Shown here: piece after piece, positions 14,484 through 23,712 of the stretch
Layout of the letters: each line of letters opens with the position of its first letter
Position numbering within the stretch: the first letter of the stretch is position 1
Source of the DNA: AVCC01 sp041736255
Lineage (GTDB): Bacteria; Pseudomonadota; Gammaproteobacteria; Burkholderiales; Burkholderiaceae_D
DNA: 25,862 nt
Direction: 5' to 3'
Assembly (NCBI GenBank): GCA_041736255.1
Contig: JBGSTZ010000100.1
Location: 1 to 25,862 of the forward strand
Program-made: the position numbers and the translations under genes
Notes under the pieces: model-generated
What the model was told of the DNA's origin: nothing
What the model saw: only the letters and a program-made list of their open reading frames with translations
The model's database searches: none

Positions 14484-14639
14484 GATAGGAAAATGTGACG
14501 TAAATGAATGAAAGCCCAGTTTAGCGCATACATTAGGGCCGGAAACCAGCGAAGATGGAATTTTACCATTCGCACACGCGCGCCAAAACTGCCGGGCGCC
14601 AATGATATACTTCCGCCACCTTTTCAAAATAAAGCGCTT

Positions 14640-15248
14640 ATGAAACTCATCGGTTCACTCGCCAGCCCTTATGTACGCAAAGTCCGGGTCGTCTTTGCGG
14701 AAAAAAAGCTCGACTACGGTTTCGTATTGGAAAATGTCTGGGACGCTGATACCACGATTGCAGAATCCAATCCATTGGGAAAAGTGCCGGCGCTGCTGAT
14801 GGATGATGGCAGTGTCCTGTTCGATTCGCGCGTGATCGCCGAATATCTGGACACCTTGACGCCGGTCTGCAAGCTGATCCCACCGGGCGGGCGCGAGCGT
14901 TCCAGCGTCAAATGTTGGGAAGCACTGGCCGACGGCATATTGGACGCGGCGGTTACTGTGCGCCTGGAAAAAATTCAGCGCCCCGAGTCACAGCAAAGCG
15001 AGGCCTGGATTGCGCGCCAGATGAACAAGGTCCAAGCTGGTTTGAAACAATTGTCTGCCGATTTGGGCGAAAAACCGTTTTGCACCGGCAATCAGTACAC
15101 GTTGGCCGATATCGCCGTCGGTTGCACGCTGGGCTGGCTGTCTTTTCGCTTCCCTGAAATTGGCTGGCGCGAAGATTACCCTAATCTGCAACGCCTGTTC
15201 GATAAATTGTCGGAACGCCCCTCTTTCAAGGATACTTGGCCGCAATAA
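14640..15248 (+). CDS. Glutathione S-transferase family protein
   Basis: A 202-residue cytosolic GST. The thioredoxin-like N-terminal half reads MKLIGSLASPYVRKVRVVFA, with a Ser-containing SPYVRK active-site loop, then NPLGKVPALLMDDGSVLFDS holding the cis-Pro (VPAL) and the glutathione-binding DS pair. The helical C-terminal half contains FCTGNQYTLADIAVGCTLGW, the usual N-capping motif. The ATG at 14640 is preferred to an upstream in-frame start at 14508, which would overlap the purB promoter. No clear ribosome-binding site is visible. It is followed by a strong terminator at 15283-15322. Its substrate is unknown. Confidence 0.94.
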   Translation: MKLIGSLASPYVRKVRVVFAEKKLDYGFVLENVWDADTTIAESNPLGKVPALLMDDGSVLFDSRVIAEYLDTLTPVCKLIPPGGRERSSVKCWEALADGILDAAVTVRLEKIQRPESQQSEAWIARQMNKVQAGLKQLSADLGEKPFCTGNQYTLADIAVGCTLGWLSFRFPEIGWREDYPNLQRLFDKLSERPSFKDTWPQ

Positions 15249-15282
15249 ACAACTGGGAACGCGCGTAATTCTCAACGCCAAG

Positions 15283-15322
15283 AAAAAATGTGAGAGACAT
15301 TAGGATGTCTCTCACATTTTTT
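15283..15322. terminator. Bidirectional Rho-independent terminator
   Basis: Eighteen-base arms (15283-15300 and 15305-15322) are perfect complements around a TAGG loop, beginning with A6 and ending with T6. It ends the GST transcript and, read in reverse, can end the peroxidase transcript. Its core (GAGAGACAT and ATGTCTCTC) resembles the terminator at 24340-24376. Confidence 0.95.
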
Positions 15323-15392
15323 ATACTACTAACGGTATATTTTAATATCGCATAATATATATGATGTAAATGCGGTATTTATCAATATACTC
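15283..15392 (+). repeat. Terminator-plus-AT-rich module, copy 1
   Basis: The terminator hairpin and the 70 bases after it align without large gaps to 24340-24448. Shared blocks in the same order and spacing are TTTTTTATACT, GTATATTT, a GC followed by TATATG, and AATATACTC. I estimate about two-thirds identity by eye over the AT-rich part. Both copies have the same direction and flank the peroxidase-oxidase-SCO1 block. Confidence 0.6.
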
Positions 15393-15458
15393 TAACATTA
15401 ATTTCAACTTTATCATTGTGATATGGTGTCGGCCAGATCGCTCTGGCCGGTTTCCTTA

Positions 15459-18400
15459 TTACGCCAGCATGAAGTCGCTTACGTTGATATCGCCGGAATT
15501 GCCAATCCCGAGCAGCAGGATCGAGTTGTCTCCGATAGTTATCAGGGTGCTGGCGCCCACATCGCTGATGATGACGCTTGTGCCGAAAGTAGCATCGGTA
15601 ATGCCAAGTGCTGAAATGTCAAGCCTGCCCTGCCCGCCGCCTGCCGGATTGGCATCGAATCCCTGGATGCGGTCGTCACCGAACAGCGCAGCAAAGATGA
15701 AGATATCGTTGCCGGTGCCGCCATTCATGATGTCGTTGCCTTCGCCACCATTGAGGATGTCTTCGCCACCGCCACCATGTAGGTTGTCGTTGCCGCTGCC
15801 GCCATTGATTGTATTCGCCAGCCCATTGCCGGTGCCGGCGAAATTGCCGGTGCCGGTGAAACTCAGGTTCTCAAGATTGGCGCCCAGCGTAAAACTCGCC
15901 AGTGTGGTTTGCACGGAATCGGTGCCTCTGCCGGCGAGTTCGGTGATTTGTACGCCGTTGTTGCCGATGATATAGGTATCGTCCCCAAAGCCGCCAACTA
16001 ACCTGTCGAAACCCCCGCCACCATTGAAAATATCGTTGCCTGCGCCGCCCTCGATGGTGTTCGCCTGCGCGTTGCCGGTGCCGGTGAAATTACCCGTGCC
16101 GGTGAAACTCAGGTTCTCGACATTGACGCCCAGCGTGTAACTCGCCAATGTGGTTTGCACGGTGTCGGTGCCTGCGCCGCCAAGTTCGGTCACGATATCC
16201 CCCGCGTCATCGACGACGTAGATGTCGTTGCCTGCGCCGCCGAGCATGGTGTCGGCGCCTTCACCGCCGTTGAGCGTGTCGTTATTGTTCCCGCCATCAA
16301 GCAGATCGTCACCGGCGCCGCCGTTGAGCGTGTCGTTGCCGTTGAGTCCTTGCAGGTCGTCGGCGAACTGCGTGCCGTTGAGCGTGTTGGCCGCATTGGT
16401 GCCGATGATCTGGTCGCCGACACCGGTGGTGGCCGCGGAGATGACTTCCTCATTCGAACCGAGCGTGTCGGTGTAGCTGGCAATAGCGCGCAGTTGGGCG
16501 CCGACCTGTAACTGGGCCGGCGTGAAGGTTGCTCCCGTTGCACCGGCAATGTTGACCCAGGTTGTGCCGTTGGACGAAGATTGCCACTGGTAGGAAAATG
16601 CCCCCAGCCCGTTTGCATCAGCAATCGAGGCGGTGTTGAGCGTGAGCGTGTGCCCTTCCGTCGGGCTCGTATCGCTAATCAGTGCCGCTCCCGTCGCTGG
16701 ACTGTTTACTATCATCAGGGTTTGATCCGCGAACTTCAGATATTCAAAGTTGCGGATGGTATCGATGCCATCATCAATCAAAGCCCCGCCACCAGCGCCC
16801 GCCACAGGCGCATGGGTAATCGTCATCGATCCGTCAGTGTTGCGCACTAGCGTGTATTCGACCCGATTGCCGTTGTATACCGCAGTGTCCAAATCGGTCG
16901 CGGCGGTTGTGGACTGCAGAATCTCGCGCACGATATTGAGCTGGCCGGGATTGATTTCCCCCGTCAACATGCGCGCTTTGATCTCGTTCATGCTGTCCAC
17001 CGTGAACCACTCGTTGTCAGCGGTGTTTGCATCGCTGGCATTGTGTGTGACACGGATGCGAGTATTCAGCCACGCATCGCCGTCCAGGATGTCATTGCCC
17101 AAATTGCCCTTGATGGTGTCGCTGCCGCCGCCACCGATAATGACTTCGGCTCCTTGGGTGATGTCGATTACTGAAGTGTTGAACGCCATGGCGTTAACCT
17201 GAGCTGTGGTAAGCCCCAGCAATTCGGCATAGCCGTCGATCAGGCTGATGTTCTGCGACTTGAGGTCACTCTCGTCCGGGGGATTGCCCGGGCCTGCGCC
17301 CGCACCGCCCGCGGCGCCATTGAGAGCTGCCGCACCTGTCAGCGTGTCGTTCAGGTTCCAGCCCGATAGACCTTCCACCGAGTCAAAACGGTCGCGCAAG
17401 GTGAACTGCTGTTGTGCCGGGAAGAAGGGAATGCCCAGGTCCGAATCTGCTGCGAATTGGTCTCCTTTGTGGATGGCCCAGTCAAAGCCGAACATGCCAT
17501 TGCTGCGCTGGATGCCGGGGCCCTGGAACATGATGTCGTCGCCGGACTCGCCGTCGTAGTCGGTGTCATTACCTTGTCCATTAAGTACATCGTGGCCGAT
17601 GATAGGGCTGTTGAAGAACAATTCCGAGTTTTCACCAGCCAGGGCGTCGAAGCCCTCGCCGCCTTCGATCCAGTCATCGCCTTCGTTGCCCAACAAGAAA
17701 TCCGAACCAGCGCCGCCCAGAATAAAGTCATCACCGAGGCCGCCAAACACCTCGGTAGCGTCATGGCCGGTGATCACAAAATCCTTGCCTCCACCGCCAA
17801 ACACCAAGTCGTTGCCCATACCGGACGAAATCACGTCGTTGCCTTCGTCGCCATGCAGGAAGTCGGCACCGCCGACTGGTGTTCCGGCATCCGTAATGAT
17901 GTCGTCACCGTCGCCACCGTGCACCTGGTCGGCTTCGTTGCCACCGTCCAGTCGGTCGTTGCCGGCGTCGCCCCACAGGGTGTCTATGCCGTTGCCACCT
18001 CTGATTGTGTCGTTACCCGCGGTGCCGCCGAGCACCACATGCTCACCGCCAGTGAACTGTAGATAGCCTCCGTCTGCAGCCCCGTCGCCGTCCACGTCGG
18101 CGCCCGGTGCCACGCGAATCACCTTCGGATGCAATATCTGGAGGACGGGGTTGTCCGTCACTGGATCGGCGCCGATTTGCTTAGTGATATCCATTTCCAG
18201 GATGACGTCAGGTGTCTGGAAAATCAAACTGGAGAGGTGAGATGAGCCGGCATCGCCCAGATCGGTGTTGCGCATGATGATCTTGGAGAACGTGTTGGCT
18301 TCCAACTCGTTGAGCATGTTGGTGCCCTGCGTGCGACTGAGGTAGTAAAAACGGTCGCCATTTTGCAGGTCTTCCATCTGTTTTTCAAACACATAATTGA

Positions 18401-20930
18401 AAGTGGCACCCAACATGCCGCCGAACTCGTTTTTGCGCTCTGCCAGACCGCCAATCCAGAGATCCACGTCATTCAGGCCGGAGTTGGCTGCCGTCCATGT
18501 TCCGGTGCTGTTGAGGAACGCGAAACGGTCGCTTGGTGCGTCGTCGCCGCCGAACACCAGCGTCGTTGCAGCGTCACGCTTGCCGGCAAGGGTGGTTGCG
18601 GACGTTATGCTCGAATGCGTTCCATAGGCGGCGATGAAATTGATGATAGATGCCGGGTTTTTGAGTTCCGGCACCATATCAGCCCAACTGGTGAAAGGCT
18701 CAAGTTGGCTATCGCCGGTGGCGGCAAAGAACGCTGCGCGTGCTTCGTTGAAGCTGGGCATGCCGGTATCGCGGGCGCGCGCCATGTTGAGTGTAGGCAA
18801 ATCGAGCGGCAAGCCCACCAAATTGTTGCGCAGCGCTTCAGTGACGAATTCGTCAATCTCATTGCCTACTTGGCGCGACATGCCGCGAACGATGGCCCCG
18901 GTGGCGGCTTCAACGCTTATGGCGCCATCCTGGTCAAACGCCAGCGGGTTCAGGAAGGCGGCGATCAGGCCTTGTGGGTCTGCCGTCATATCGAAGCCAA
19001 TGCGGTCGATGGACTCGGTCAGCATCGAGTGGCCGAAGCGGTACACCACATGGGCGAATTCGGCCATGATGGCGGGGTCGATATCCGGTGAGTTCGTAAA
19101 AACGAAAGGGTTGATCGCGGGCTGCACAGCGCGTGCAAACTCTTCGAATACCAAATGCTGATACTGCATTTCGGTCACGAAACGGCCGGCCTGAAACAGG
19201 CGCTCGCCATCCCATGTCAGCGCCTCAATCGCAGCCACGGTGGTCGGAATGGACGTCACGTCCGTCAATAGCCACTCATTGATGACAGCCAGGTCGCCGC
19301 TGTCCAGAATAGTCTGTTTGTAGTCTTCAACCAGGCGGTTGTGCTCGGAATGGAAGATGGTGTGGACCGCGGTCAGGCCAATGTTTTCATTACCGCGACC
19401 GTCGCCGGTGATGAAGTGGCGGTCCAGTAATTCGTCGTCATAAGTGCCAAATTCCTGTGGCATCACGGGCGAGTTGTTGGGGCCGACCGGCAGGGCTGAG
19501 TTGAAGTCAGGATTGGCCAGCGAGCCCACCACGTCGTCTGAATCTGCAAGCAATGCAGTTGGAGGGGTTGCTGGATTGTGGTCAAGGTCTGCGAAGCCCG
19601 GTGATGCGCCGTGGGCAATGTCGTTCAGGAACGCGTGGTCGGTGCGGATCGTATCTGCCGGTAGCAACACGCCCAGGCCGCCGTTGGCGCTGGGGTCGCC
19701 CTCGATCAGTCCGCTAACGGTCACAATTTGCGCGAAGCCGTTGGGGCCGCGCAGGAACGCACCGTAGGCATCGGTGGCCAGCAGGGGTACGTTGTGCACA
19801 TCCATATCAACCAGCTGAATGCCGAGCAGCTGGCTGGCCTGGGCTTTGACTTCTGCCCAATTTCCCGTGCCGTGGGCGCCATCCAGCAGGTGGCCGGTAG
19901 CCATCGGCTTGCCGTCCACCATCACGTATTCGCGCAGGAACACCTGGTGCGACGGATGTGAGGTGTAAGTCTGGTTCTGATCGACGAACGGTGTGGTGGT
20001 GTTGATGCTTTCGTGGGTGGTATCGTCCGCATTACCCAGAATGCCGTCGGCGCCAGGCCCGTTCGCTTGGGTGGCGCGGGTTAGGACCATAAAATTGGTT
20101 TGACTGCCCTCTACGTAGAGGGGATCGTCTGGCAGTAGCGGTACAAATACGGTGCCATTGCCCCCTTTGGTAACGAGATCCAATCCGTGGTCGAAGAACT
20201 GGCCGAAGAGTGTCATCCAGCCGTTGAAGGAAGGGGACAGGCCAATATCGGGCGACAGGTTCTGGATAAAAATGGTGCCGTTGTTGGTAACCGCTAGACC
20301 GGCATCTCCCATTTCTGCTGTCAATGCGGCAAAAGCGGTTGCGTGGATGTCACGTGCCTCCGTTAGCTCTAGTTGTGCGATTGTCAGCAGGACGCTGTCC
20401 GTTCCTGCCGCAATGATGTTGGCCTGCGCGGTCTGGATCAACACGTTGGCTTCTTGGACTGGTGCATTTAGTGCCGCGATGATGGTCGCCTCGCCCAGAG
20501 GGTCGGTGTGGCCGGCCAATTGCAAGGCCGCAGCAACGGCAGCCGGGTTGTTGGCGGTTTGATCCGAGATCAGGTTGCTGGCGATGCGCGGTTGGGCATC
20601 AAACACAGAGCCGCTGGTCTGGGTATAGGAGGTCGACACGACCGGGCCAAACTGTGCTGGCGAAAGGCCTGCATTCTGCAGATTTGCTTCCACCAAGCGC
20701 GGCATGATGTTGTCGGCCGCGCCCAGGCGCTCCATTCCAGGCAGCAGGCTGTTCCAGGTGCCATCCACTGTGCGCAGGCCGTACGGGAGCAAGGGGCTGC
20801 CGACCAAGTCAGGTAGGTTCTCTACTGCGCCGGTCAACGGGTTGGTGCTGTTTTCCGAAATCTTGATTTGCTTGAGGATGAATGCGAGATCGTCAAGGTT
20901 GACGTTGAAGTTGTATTGCGGGGTTGTCAT
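15459..20930 (-). CDS. RTX-type animal haem peroxidase, type I secreted
   Basis: An 1,823-residue protein with an animal (cyclooxygenase/myeloperoxidase-type) haem peroxidase domain at about 225-900. Catalytic features match the family: distal His248 after Asp247 in FGQFFDHGLDLV, the R-x-x-E pair Arg512/Glu515 in GDGRGNENIGLTAVHTIFHS followed by EHNRLVEDY, and proximal His634 in VVYRFGHSML. RTX nonapeptides (GGxGxDxLx) fill about 968-1095 and recur at 1266-1284, 1508-1570, 1628-1650 and 1708-1745. An Ig-like stretch (FSYQWQSSSNGTTWVNIAG) lies near 1411-1500. There is no N-terminal signal peptide, and the end DINVSDFMLA fits a type I secretion signal. GGAG precedes the ATG. MopA-type Mn(II)-oxidising peroxidases share this architecture. 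A type I transporter starts at 25138. Confidence 0.95.
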   Translation of the reverse strand: MTTPQYNFNVNLDDLAFILKQIKISENSTNPLTGAVENLPDLVGSPLLPYGLRTVDGTWNSLLPGMERLGAADNIMPRLVEANLQNAGLSPAQFGPVVSTSYTQTSGSVFDAQPRIASNLISDQTANNPAAVAAALQLAGHTDPLGEATIIAALNAPVQEANVLIQTAQANIIAAGTDSVLLTIAQLELTEARDIHATAFAALTAEMGDAGLAVTNNGTIFIQNLSPDIGLSPSFNGWMTLFGQFFDHGLDLVTKGGNGTVFVPLLPDDPLYVEGSQTNFMVLTRATQANGPGADGILGNADDTTHESINTTTPFVDQNQTYTSHPSHQVFLREYVMVDGKPMATGHLLDGAHGTGNWAEVKAQASQLLGIQLVDMDVHNVPLLATDAYGAFLRGPNGFAQIVTVSGLIEGDPSANGGLGVLLPADTIRTDHAFLNDIAHGASPGFADLDHNPATPPTALLADSDDVVGSLANPDFNSALPVGPNNSPVMPQEFGTYDDELLDRHFITGDGRGNENIGLTAVHTIFHSEHNRLVEDYKQTILDSGDLAVINEWLLTDVTSIPTTVAAIEALTWDGERLFQAGRFVTEMQYQHLVFEEFARAVQPAINPFVFTNSPDIDPAIMAEFAHVVYRFGHSMLTESIDRIGFDMTADPQGLIAAFLNPLAFDQDGAISVEAATGAIVRGMSRQVGNEIDEFVTEALRNNLVGLPLDLPTLNMARARDTGMPSFNEARAAFFAATGDSQLEPFTSWADMVPELKNPASIINFIAAYGTHSSITSATTLAGKRDAATTLVFGGDDAPSDRFAFLNSTGTWTAANSGLNDVDLWIGGLAERKNEFGGMLGATFNYVFEKQMEDLQNGDRFYYLSRTQGTNMLNELEANTFSKIIMRNTDLGDAGSSHLSSLIFQTPDVILEMDITKQIGADPVTDNPVLQILHPKVIRVAPGADVDGDGAADGGYLQFTGGEHVVLGGTAGNDTIRGGNGIDTLWGDAGNDRLDGGNEADQVHGGDGDDIITDAGTPVGGADFLHGDEGNDVISSGMGNDLVFGGGGKDFVITGHDATEVFGGLGDDFILGGAGSDFLLGNEGDDWIEGGEGFDALAGENSELFFNSPIIGHDVLNGQGNDTDYDGESGDDIMFQGPGIQRSNGMFGFDWAIHKGDQFAADSDLGIPFFPAQQQFTLRDRFDSVEGLSGWNLNDTLTGAAALNGAAGGAGAGPGNPPDESDLKSQNISLIDGYAELLGLTTAQVNAMAFNTSVIDITQGAEVIIGGGGSDTIKGNLGNDILDGDAWLNTRIRVTHNASDANTADNEWFTVDSMNEIKARMLTGEINPGQLNIVREILQSTTAATDLDTAVYNGNRVEYTLVRNTDGSMTITHAPVAGAGGGALIDDGIDTIRNFEYLKFADQTLMIVNSPATGAALISDTSPTEGHTLTLNTASIADANGLGAFSYQWQSSSNGTTWVNIAGATGATFTPAQLQVGAQLRAIASYTDTLGSNEEVISAATTGVGDQIIGTNAANTLNGTQFADDLQGLNGNDTLNGGAGDDLLDGGNNNDTLNGGEGADTMLGGAGNDIYVVDDAGDIVTELGGAGTDTVQTTLASYTLGVNVENLSFTGTGNFTGTGNAQANTIEGGAGNDIFNGGGGFDRLVGGFGDDTYIIGNNGVQITELAGRGTDSVQTTLASFTLGANLENLSFTGTGNFAGTGNGLANTINGGSGNDNLHGGGGEDILNGGEGNDIMNGGTGNDIFIFAALFGDDRIQGFDANPAGGGQGRLDISALGITDATFGTSVIISDVGASTLITIGDNSILLLGIGNSGDINVSDFMLA
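15798..16220 (-). repeat. Internal duplication in the peroxidase C-terminal region
   Basis: Residues 1571-1630 and 1652-1711 are near-copies. Both run from ITELxGxGTDxVQTTLAS through ENLSFTGTGNF to a GxxNTIxGGxGND turn. The DNA is also alike (positions about 16041-16220 and 15798-15977). This is recent-looking expansion of the calcium-binding part, common in RTX proteins, and a likely place for assembly or recombination error. Confidence 0.8.
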
Positions 20931-21906
20931 GATGATTTCTCCAGATGTTCGATTAAAAATTGGGCATCGCCTGATGCCGCGTTTATGCAGTGGGCCGGTG
21001 TTTGATCAGAATAATTTCCTGGCGTAGCCCTGCTGGATACGCTGGTCGAGCGCGAGTGTCCGGAGTGACATGAAAGCCCTGCGTGTAGCTGGAATCTGGA
21101 AATGAAATAGGATGGATTCGACATCCTGTCGATTGCATAAAGCCATTGCTTTTCCCCTGATGAATGCTGCCAATTGAGTGCGTTTTATTGGTGATGGACT
21201 GCTTTCCTCGCCCCCGGCGTGTGTTCGCGCCGCATTACTGCCTTAGAAAAACTTTCCAGTGTTCAGTTGTAGAAAATACAACCTTAAAATTAAGATAATC
21301 GTTAAGTAAAATTATTTTATTGACAAATAGCAAACAGTTGAGCCGTGGAATAACAATTCAATGTTTTGTTTGCGCCATGCCGGATGGCATCGAAAACCTG
21401 TCACGTAAAAGTGCAGGATTTTTTCAGTCAGGTGGCTGATAGCGCGCATTCGCTGGTTTTTGATTGGATTTGCCGGATTTTCGATGTTCAGCGTATGCAA
21501 CCGGCGCGGCAAAAATATCCGCAGCAATGGCTTTTTAAACTGCGTCAAACAGACCCTATTCCCGACGTGCAAATCAATGAAATTTTGATAACAATCAATC
21601 TATTTCCGTATTGCCTTAGTAATATCAAGTTATAAGTCCGACATCAAAACTGGGGAGCAAAATGAAAAATAGGGAGGAACGCTGCGCATGGCAGCTTTTA
21701 GGGAGGGGGTTTACCAACCGCTTTTTGCCTGCACGGCAAACGCTGCGTCCTCCGTCTTGATGCCGGCGACGCCAAAAAATCAGCTGCTTCGATGATCCAA
21801 TCCGAATAAAGCTGTCCGATTTCAACACGATGTACGCCATTAACTGCGGGACGTGTCTTCCTGCGGCTTTGATTGTCTAGTCCTGAACAATAAAAAGGGG
21901 AATCCT
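20931..21906. other. 976-base divergent intergenic region
   Basis: This region separates the peroxidase (reverse) and multicopper oxidase (forward) genes and must hold both promoters. Open frames of 65-89 codons occur on both strands, but none has a convincing ribosome-binding site or family resemblance. A GGAG about eight bases before 20930 serves the peroxidase. The stretch 21240-21360 is AT-rich. A potentially structured segment lies at 21673-21753. An AAGGGGAA-like ribosome-binding site just before 21907 serves the oxidase. Confidence 0.5.
21673..21753 (+). promoter_or_regulatory. Candidate structured leader ahead of the multicopper oxidase gene
   Basis: GGAGGAACGCTGCG (21673-21686) can pair, with a one-base bulge and a mismatch, with CGCTGCGTCCTCC (21741-21753). 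Inside the loop, TTTGCC (21724-21729) and GGCAAA (21735-21740) form a small hairpin. A 32-codon frame at 21662-21760 crosses the same stretch but resembles nothing I know. No known riboswitch consensus is recognised. Confidence 0.3.
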
Positions 21907-23631
21907 ATGTCTGAAACAAAAAATGGCGTGCCCGTATTGCAAGCCGGTCGCCGACGTCTGCTGAAAGCCGGAGCGGTCGGCGCCGGCGCAGGTTTGATCG
22001 GGACAGGCTTGAACGATGCGGCCGCCAAGGACGATGTCCGCGCGCCGTACACCACGCCGTTTGTCGTGGCGCTGCCGGTGTATCCGCCGAAAGCGCCGGA
22101 GCGGCGTCTCAACCCGGCGCCAACCAGTAGCGCCAACATCAATAAGGGCGAATGCGGCCGGGATGCGCATCAGCACTGGGCTGATTTCACAGCCCGGAAA
22201 TTTTATCAACTCCGCGTCAAGGAAGCGAACCATTCGTTCCACCCCGAACTGCCGACCCAGAAGATCTGGGGCTATGACGGCTTGATGCCCGGCCCGACTT
22301 TCCTGGCCCGCTATGGCGAACCGGCAATCGTGCGCATCTTCAACGAGCTGCCGCTCAATTCGGTTGGCTTCGGTTCACCGGAGATCAGCACCCATCTGCA
22401 CAACCTGCACGTCGGTTCGGAAAGCGATGGCTACACCGGCAACTATTACAGCAAAACCAAGTACGGCCCGACGCTAAGCGCGCCCGGTAGGTTCCAGGAC
22501 CATCTGTATCCGAACTGCTATGCCGGCTACGACGACCCGCGGTACCACGCCACTAACGGCGACCCGCGCGAGGCGGTGGGCACGCTGTGGTACCACGACC
22601 ACCGTATCGATTTCACCGGCCCTAACGTCTACAAGGGACTGGCCGGCTTCTACCTGCTGTTCGACGAGATCGATTCGGGCAATGAGAAGGATTTCAATAA
22701 TTCGAAGGCGCTGCGCCTGCCGAGCGGGGTGGGCGTGTACGACATTCCGCTGATATTCCAGGACCTGAAATTCGATTCGGGCGGCTATCTTGCTTTCGAC
22801 CAGTTCGAGACTGACGGTATCCTGGGCGACAAGTTCTGCGTCAACGGCAAGGTGCAGCCTTACTTCAAGGTGGCGCGGCGCAAGTACCGTTTCCGCCTGC
22901 TGGACGGCGGGCCGTCGCGCTTTTACGAGTTCTACCTGGTGCACCAGGGCGCCGATCAGCCGTTCACCTATATCGCCAACGACGGCAATCTGCTGCCCGC
23001 ACCGCTGACGATGTCGAAGGTCAGGCTGGGCCCGGCCGAACGTGCCGACATCGTGATCGATTTCTCGCAATATCCAATCGGCAGCCAGCTGTATATCGTC
23101 AACCGGTTGGAGCAGACCAGCGGCAGGGGGCCGAGCGGCATCATTCTGAACCCCGGCACGCAGGTGCTGCGCTTCGATGTCGACCGCGACCCGCCGGAAC
23201 CGGATGTGAGCCGGGTGCCGCCCATGCTGCGCGAATTGCCGCCGATCACGCTGTCCGAAGTGGTGCGTACCCGCAAGTGGGAATTCGACCGCGAAGCTGG
23301 CGGCTGGACCGTCAACAGCAAGCTGTTCGACGTCAGCAAGCCTGCTGCGAGCGTGAAGCGCGGCACCGCGGAAATCTGGGTGTTGGAAGGCAAGGGAAGC
23401 TGGACCCATCCGGTACATATTCATTTGGAGGAGGGCCGCATCCTGACCCGCAACGGTGTCGCGCCGCCGCCGCACGAACAGGGTCGCAAGGATGTCTTTG
23501 ACGTCGGCCCCGGCGAGGTAGTGCGCGTGTTCATCCGCTTCAGGGATTACCTCGGCAAATACATGATGCATTGCCACAACCTGACGCACGAAGACCACGC
23601 GATGATGGTGCGCATCGATATCGTGCCGTGA
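21907..23631 (+). CDS. Tat-exported multicopper oxidase
   Basis: A 574-residue periplasmic laccase-like enzyme that oxidises a substrate at a type 1 copper and reduces O2 to water at a trinuclear cluster. A Tat signal (GRRRLLKAGAVGAGAGLIG, residues 14-32) directs folded export. All four copper motifs are intact: HLHNLH (His163, His165), WYHDH (His230, His232), HPVHIH (His501, His504, His506) and HCHNLTHEDHAM (555-566, with Cys556, His561 and axial Met566). The ATG at 21907 has an AGGGGAA ribosome-binding site; a longer frame from 21853 would put residues before the Tat signal. It is divergent from the peroxidase and followed 81 bases later by a SCO1-type gene. Candidate substrates are metals such as Mn(II) or Cu(I), phenols or bilirubin-like compounds; sequence alone does not decide. 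Confidence 0.95.
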   Translation: MSETKNGVPVLQAGRRRLLKAGAVGAGAGLIGTGLNDAAAKDDVRAPYTTPFVVALPVYPPKAPERRLNPAPTSSANINKGECGRDAHQHWADFTARKFYQLRVKEANHSFHPELPTQKIWGYDGLMPGPTFLARYGEPAIVRIFNELPLNSVGFGSPEISTHLHNLHVGSESDGYTGNYYSKTKYGPTLSAPGRFQDHLYPNCYAGYDDPRYHATNGDPREAVGTLWYHDHRIDFTGPNVYKGLAGFYLLFDEIDSGNEKDFNNSKALRLPSGVGVYDIPLIFQDLKFDSGGYLAFDQFETDGILGDKFCVNGKVQPYFKVARRKYRFRLLDGGPSRFYEFYLVHQGADQPFTYIANDGNLLPAPLTMSKVRLGPAERADIVIDFSQYPIGSQLYIVNRLEQTSGRGPSGIILNPGTQVLRFDVDRDPPEPDVSRVPPMLRELPPITLSEVVRTRKWEFDREAGGWTVNSKLFDVSKPAASVKRGTAEIWVLEGKGSWTHPVHIHLEEGRILTRNGVAPPPHEQGRKDVFDVGPGEVVRVFIRFRDYLGKYMMHCHNLTHEDHAMMVRIDIVP

Positions 23632-23712
23632 AGCGCAACTATCGCGTGCATTGTGCGCCGTGCAACCGGCATCCAATCCGCATCCATTCATGTATCAGGG
23701 GAGAAGTTCATC

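Noticed and set aside
15430..15449. Hairpin CGGCCAGA/TCTGGCCG as terminator of the peroxidase gene
   Set aside because: The 8-bp stem is real, but no T-run follows on the reverse strand; the bidirectional terminator at 15283-15322 is a better candidate.
15459..18070. CRISPR-like or satellite DNA suggested by repetitive GC-rich sequence
   Set aside because: The repetition follows codon phase and encodes RTX nonapeptides; it is coding.
21366..21635. 89-codon forward frame in the peroxidase/oxidase gap
   Set aside because: No ribosome-binding site and no recognisable family; a reverse frame of similar size overlaps it. Not supported as a gene.
21662..21760. 32-codon open frame with ATG ahead of the oxidase gene
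   Set aside because: It overlaps the inverted-repeat structure and resembles no known small protein; could be a leader peptide but nothing supports it.
21673..21830. Cyclic-di-GMP or other known riboswitch
   Set aside because: The GC-rich hairpins loosely suggest a riboswitch, but I cannot match any class consensus.
22474..23691. 405-codon reverse open frame
   Set aside because: It is antisense to the multicopper oxidase with its intact copper motifs, and its composition is that of a GC-rich shadow frame.
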